Origin: Treponema sp.
GTDB lineage: Bacteria > Spirochaetota > Spirochaetia > Treponematales > Breznakiellaceae
DNA: 6,055 nt
Direction of reading: 5' to 3'
NCBI GenBank assembly: GCA_031275035.1
Contig: JAISPH010000144.1
Coordinates: 1 to 6,055, forward strand
In this document: positions 3,398 to 6,055 of the stretch, piece after piece
Numbering within the stretch: the stretch's first letter is position 1
Layout of the letters: each line of letters starts with the position of its first letter
Position numbers and translations under genes: made by a program
The notes under the pieces: generated by a model
Told to the model about the DNA's origin: nothing
What the model saw: the letters and a program-made list of their open reading frames with translations, nothing else
Databases searched by the model: none

Positions 3398-5998
3398 ATG
3401 GCTTTCGAAAAATTTACAATAAAAGCCCAGGAAGCCCTGAACGAAGCCACGGTTATCGCCCAGCGGGAGGATCACGCCCAGGTCGAAACCGAACATATTC
3501 TGCTGGCCCTGCTGCAGCAGGAGGACGGCATTGTCCCCCCCATTATCGAGCGGATCGGGGGGGATGCCGCCGGGATAAGCGCCGCCGTGGAGGCCCTGAC
3601 CAGGGCCAGCCCTAAAATTTACGGGGAAGCGGCCCAGCTTTACTTTTCTTCCGCCGCGGGAAAGATCCTGGCCAAAGCCGAGGCTGAGGCGGCTTCCTTA
3701 AAAGATGAATTTGTCTCCGCCGAGCACATCCTTATCGCCATTGCCTCTGGCGACGGCAAGGCTTCGGAGATCCTTAAAAAGGCGGGGATTACAAAGAACG
3801 CCATCCTCGGCGCGTTGAAGCAGGTCCGGGGCAATACCAGGGTAACGGACCAAAACCCCGAGGAAAAATACCAGGTCCTGGATAAGTACTGCCGGGATCT
3901 GACCGCCCTGGCCCGGCAGGAAAAGCTCGACCCCGTTATCGGCCGGGATGAAGAGATACGCCGCTGTATGCAGGTCCTCTCCCGGCGGACCAAGAACAAT
4001 CCTGTCCTGATCGGAGAGCCGGGGGTGGGGAAAACCGCCATTGTGGAAGGCCTGGCCCGGCGTATTGTAGCGGGGGACGTTCCCGAGACTCTCAAGGGTA
4101 AAAAGCTTCTTGCCCTGGACCTGGGGGCCCTGGTGGCGGGGGCAAAATTCCGGGGCGAGTTTGAAGAACGGCTCAAGGCGGTGATCCACGAGGTCCAGGC
4201 CGCGGAGGGCAGGATCATCCTCTTTATCGACGAACTTCACACCCTGGTGGGAGCGGGCGCCGCCGAGGGGGCCACCGACGCTTCCAATCTTTTGAAGCCT
4301 GCCCTGGCCCGGGGGGAACTGCGCTGTATAGGCGCCACCACCCTGGATGAGTACCGCAAACACATCGAGAAGGACGCCGCCCTGGAACGGCGTTTCCAGC
4401 AGGTCTACACCGCGGAACCCTCGGTTCAGGATACCATCGCCATACTCCGGGGGCTCCAGGAACGCTACGAGGTGCACCACGGGGTACGGATCAAGGATGA
4501 AGCCCTCGTGGCGGCGGCGTCCCTTTCGGACCGGTACATCACCAGCCGTTTTCTCCCGGATAAGGCCATCGATCTGGTGGACGAGGCGGCGAGCCGGCTC
4601 AAGATGGAGCTTGATTCCCGCCCTACGGAGCTGGACAAGCTGGAACGGCGGCTGCTTCAGCTTTCCATCGAGAAACAGGCCCTCTCCCGGGAGGAGGACA
4701 ACGCCTCCAAAGACCGGCTGGTCAAGCTGGAAAAGGAAATCGCCGATCTAAGCTCGGAACGGGATGCCATGAAAGCCCGCTGGGAACGGGAAAAGAAGGA
4801 TATCCAGAAGATTCGCAAACTGAAACAGCAGATAGAGGAGCTCAAAATTGAAGAAACCCGCTGGGAGCGGGAAGGAAACCTGGCCAAGGCGGCGGAGGTT
4901 AAGCACGGCCTCATCCCGGAGGCTCAGAAAAAACTCAAGGCTTTGACCGATCAGATGGAAGGAAAACAGGGCGAATCCGCACTGCTCCGGGAGGAAGTAA
5001 GCGAGGAGGATATTGCCCAGGTGGTATCCGCCTGGACGGGGATTCCCGTGTCCAAGATGCTCAGCGGAGCACTGCCGAAGGACCTGGATCTGGAGCAGGT
5101 GCTGGAACAGCGGGTGGTGGGTCAGGACGCCGCCGTAGAGGCCGTGGCGGACGCCATACGGCGGAATAAGGCGGGACTTTCCGATGCCGCCCGCCCCCTG
5201 GGGTCTTTCCTCTTTCTGGGCCCCACAGGCGTGGGAAAGACCGAACTGGCCAAAACTTTGGCGGATTTCCTCTTTAACGATGAAAAGGCCCTAACCCGGA
5301 TCGATATGAGCGAATACGGTGAGAAGCACTCGGTGAGCCGCCTCATCGGGGCGCCGCCGGGCTATGTGGGCTACGAACAGGGGGGCCAGCTTACGGAGGC
5401 GGTACGGCGGCGGCCCTACAGCGTGATCCTCTTCGACGAGATTGAAAAGGCCCATCCTGAAGTCTTCAACGTATTCCTCCAGATTCTGGACGACGGCCGC
5501 CTTACCGACGGCCAGGGCCGGGCGGTGGACTTTAAGAACGTAATCATCATTATGACCAGCAACCTGGGGTCGGACCTTATATTGGAGGCGAAAAAGACCG
5601 AAGACATCCGGGCGGCCCTGACGGAACTGTTGAAGCAGAGTTTCCGCCCCGAATTCCTCAACCGCATCGACGAGACGGTGATCTTCAACCGCCTGAGCAG
5701 GGAAGAGATAGGCAAAATCGTAGAGATCCAGCTCCGCCGCCTGACGGACCGGCTGGCGGAACGGAAGATAGAACTCAAACTGACCAGGGATGCCAGGGAA
5801 CTGCTGGCGGAACGGGGCTACGATCCTCTCTTTGGCGCCCGCCCGCTCAAACGGACCATTCAGTCGGATCTGGAGAATCCCCTGGCCAAAGCCATCATCG
5901 CCGGCAAAATCAAAGAGGGAGACACGGTTACCGCAGACAGGAACAGTGAAGGCAAAGGCGGAGAAGCCCTGTCCTTTAAGAAGGCCAGGCAGAAGTAA
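3398..5998 (+). CDS. clpB: ATP-dependent chaperone ClpB (Hsp100 disaggregase)
   Basis: The complete 866-residue protein (E. coli ClpB has 857) is a cytoplasmic hexameric AAA+ machine that pulls polypeptides out of aggregates together with DnaK, DnaJ and GrpE. Domains in order are an N-terminal Clp repeat domain (about 1-145), AAA1 (about 160-400), a coiled-coil M domain (about 405-525), and AAA2 with a C-terminal small domain (about 550-845). AAA1 has Walker A GEPGVGKT (206-213), Walker B with D278/E279 and arginine fingers R331/R332. AAA2 has Walker A GPTGVGKT (608-615), Walker B ILFDE (677-681), sensor-1 N722, arginine finger R756 and sensor-2 GAR (813-815). Pore loop 2 GYVGYEQGG is intact; pore loop 1 reads AKFRGEF, with Phe251 where Tyr is usual. 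The M domain and the absence of a ClpP-docking loop separate it from ClpA and ClpC. The start fits the family N-terminus. The last 20 or so residues are basic and low in complexity. Confidence 0.98.
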   Translation: MAFEKFTIKAQEALNEATVIAQREDHAQVETEHILLALLQQEDGIVPPIIERIGGDAAGISAAVEALTRASPKIYGEAAQLYFSSAAGKILAKAEAEAASLKDEFVSAEHILIAIASGDGKASEILKKAGITKNAILGALKQVRGNTRVTDQNPEEKYQVLDKYCRDLTALARQEKLDPVIGRDEEIRRCMQVLSRRTKNNPVLIGEPGVGKTAIVEGLARRIVAGDVPETLKGKKLLALDLGALVAGAKFRGEFEERLKAVIHEVQAAEGRIILFIDELHTLVGAGAAEGATDASNLLKPALARGELRCIGATTLDEYRKHIEKDAALERRFQQVYTAEPSVQDTIAILRGLQERYEVHHGVRIKDEALVAAASLSDRYITSRFLPDKAIDLVDEAASRLKMELDSRPTELDKLERRLLQLSIEKQALSREEDNASKDRLVKLEKEIADLSSERDAMKARWEREKKDIQKIRKLKQQIEELKIEETRWEREGNLAKAAEVKHGLIPEAQKKLKALTDQMEGKQGESALLREEVSEEDIAQVVSAWTGIPVSKMLSGALPKDLDLEQVLEQRVVGQDAAVEAVADAIRRNKAGLSDAARPLGSFLFLGPTGVGKTELAKTLADFLFNDEKALTRIDMSEYGEKHSVSRLIGAPPGYVGYEQGGQLTEAVRRRPYSVILFDEIEKAHPEVFNVFLQILDDGRLTDGQGRAVDFKNVIIIMTSNLGSDLILEAKKTEDIRAALTELLKQSFRPEFLNRIDETVIFNRLSREEIGKIVEIQLRRLTDRLAERKIELKLTRDARELLAERGYDPLFGARPLKRTIQSDLENPLAKAIIAGKIKEGDTVTADRNSEGKGGEALSFKKARQK

Positions 5999-6040
5999 GG
6001 CGGCGCAGAACGCGGCCGGATCGTTATCGGACTTGTTTGA

Positions 6041-6055
6041 GAACCGGGCTGGTTC
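6041..6055 (+). terminator. Possible start of the clpB terminator, cut by the window edge
   Basis: GAACC (6041-6045) and GGTTC (6051-6055) form a 5-bp stem with loop GGGCT, 42 nt after the clpB stop. The window ends at the stem, so any further base pairs and the U tract cannot be seen. Confidence 0.35.

Noticed and set aside
3824..3870. Internal translation start giving a short ClpB lacking the N-domain, as in E. coli
   Set aside because: Val codons here are GTC and GTA, not GTG. No ATG with a Shine-Dalgarno lies between residues 140 and 160.
3698..4480. Minus-strand open frame of 260 codons inside clpB
   Set aside because: It is fully antisense to clpB AAA1, which carries every expected catalytic motif. 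The frame is a codon-bias shadow.

Overview
The window looks like a chromosomal segment from a moderately GC-rich bacterium, most likely a spirochaete close to Treponema (termite-gut type). The clues are indirect. They are a MalT-like LuxR-family regulator, a Cache-domain sensor whose C-terminus resembles the tail of treponemal hybrid histidine kinases as I remember them, short GC-rich dispersed repeats between genes, and a zinc-ribbon ribosomal protein L28 divergent from clpB. No rRNA or tRNA gene, CRISPR array or complete insertion sequence is visible.

Layout from left to right. Positions 1-1095 (minus) hold the N-terminal 365 residues of a STAND ATPase transcription regulator (MalT/LuxR type), which runs off the left edge. 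Upstream of it is a leader of about 195 nt and a strong sigma70-type promoter, TTGACA-N17-TATTAT. Positions 1362-1507 hold a cluster of related GC-rich inverted and direct repeats. One of these is a good minus-strand intrinsic terminator for the next gene. Positions 1613-2845 (minus) encode a 410-residue two-TM extracytoplasmic Cache sensor with no recognisable catalytic output domain. Positions 2846-3058 are non-coding, with a perfect 11-bp inverted repeat close to the sensor's ribosome binding site. Positions 3059-3250 (minus) are rpmB (L28). A compact divergent promoter region follows, and positions 3398-5998 (plus) encode complete ClpB. A truncated hairpin at the right edge may be the start of the clpB terminator.

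rpmB and clpB are housekeeping genes (ribosome assembly; protein disaggregation). The left half is the accessory part. There a membrane sensor that seems to have lost its kinase output lies next to a large ATP-dependent regulator on the same strand, separated by a terminator and a fresh promoter. The two are therefore probably transcribed separately, and any functional link is inference. I did not find a clearly new multi-gene system. The most interesting items are the apparent kinase-deleted sensor and the repeat family shared between the intergenic region and the regulator's leader.
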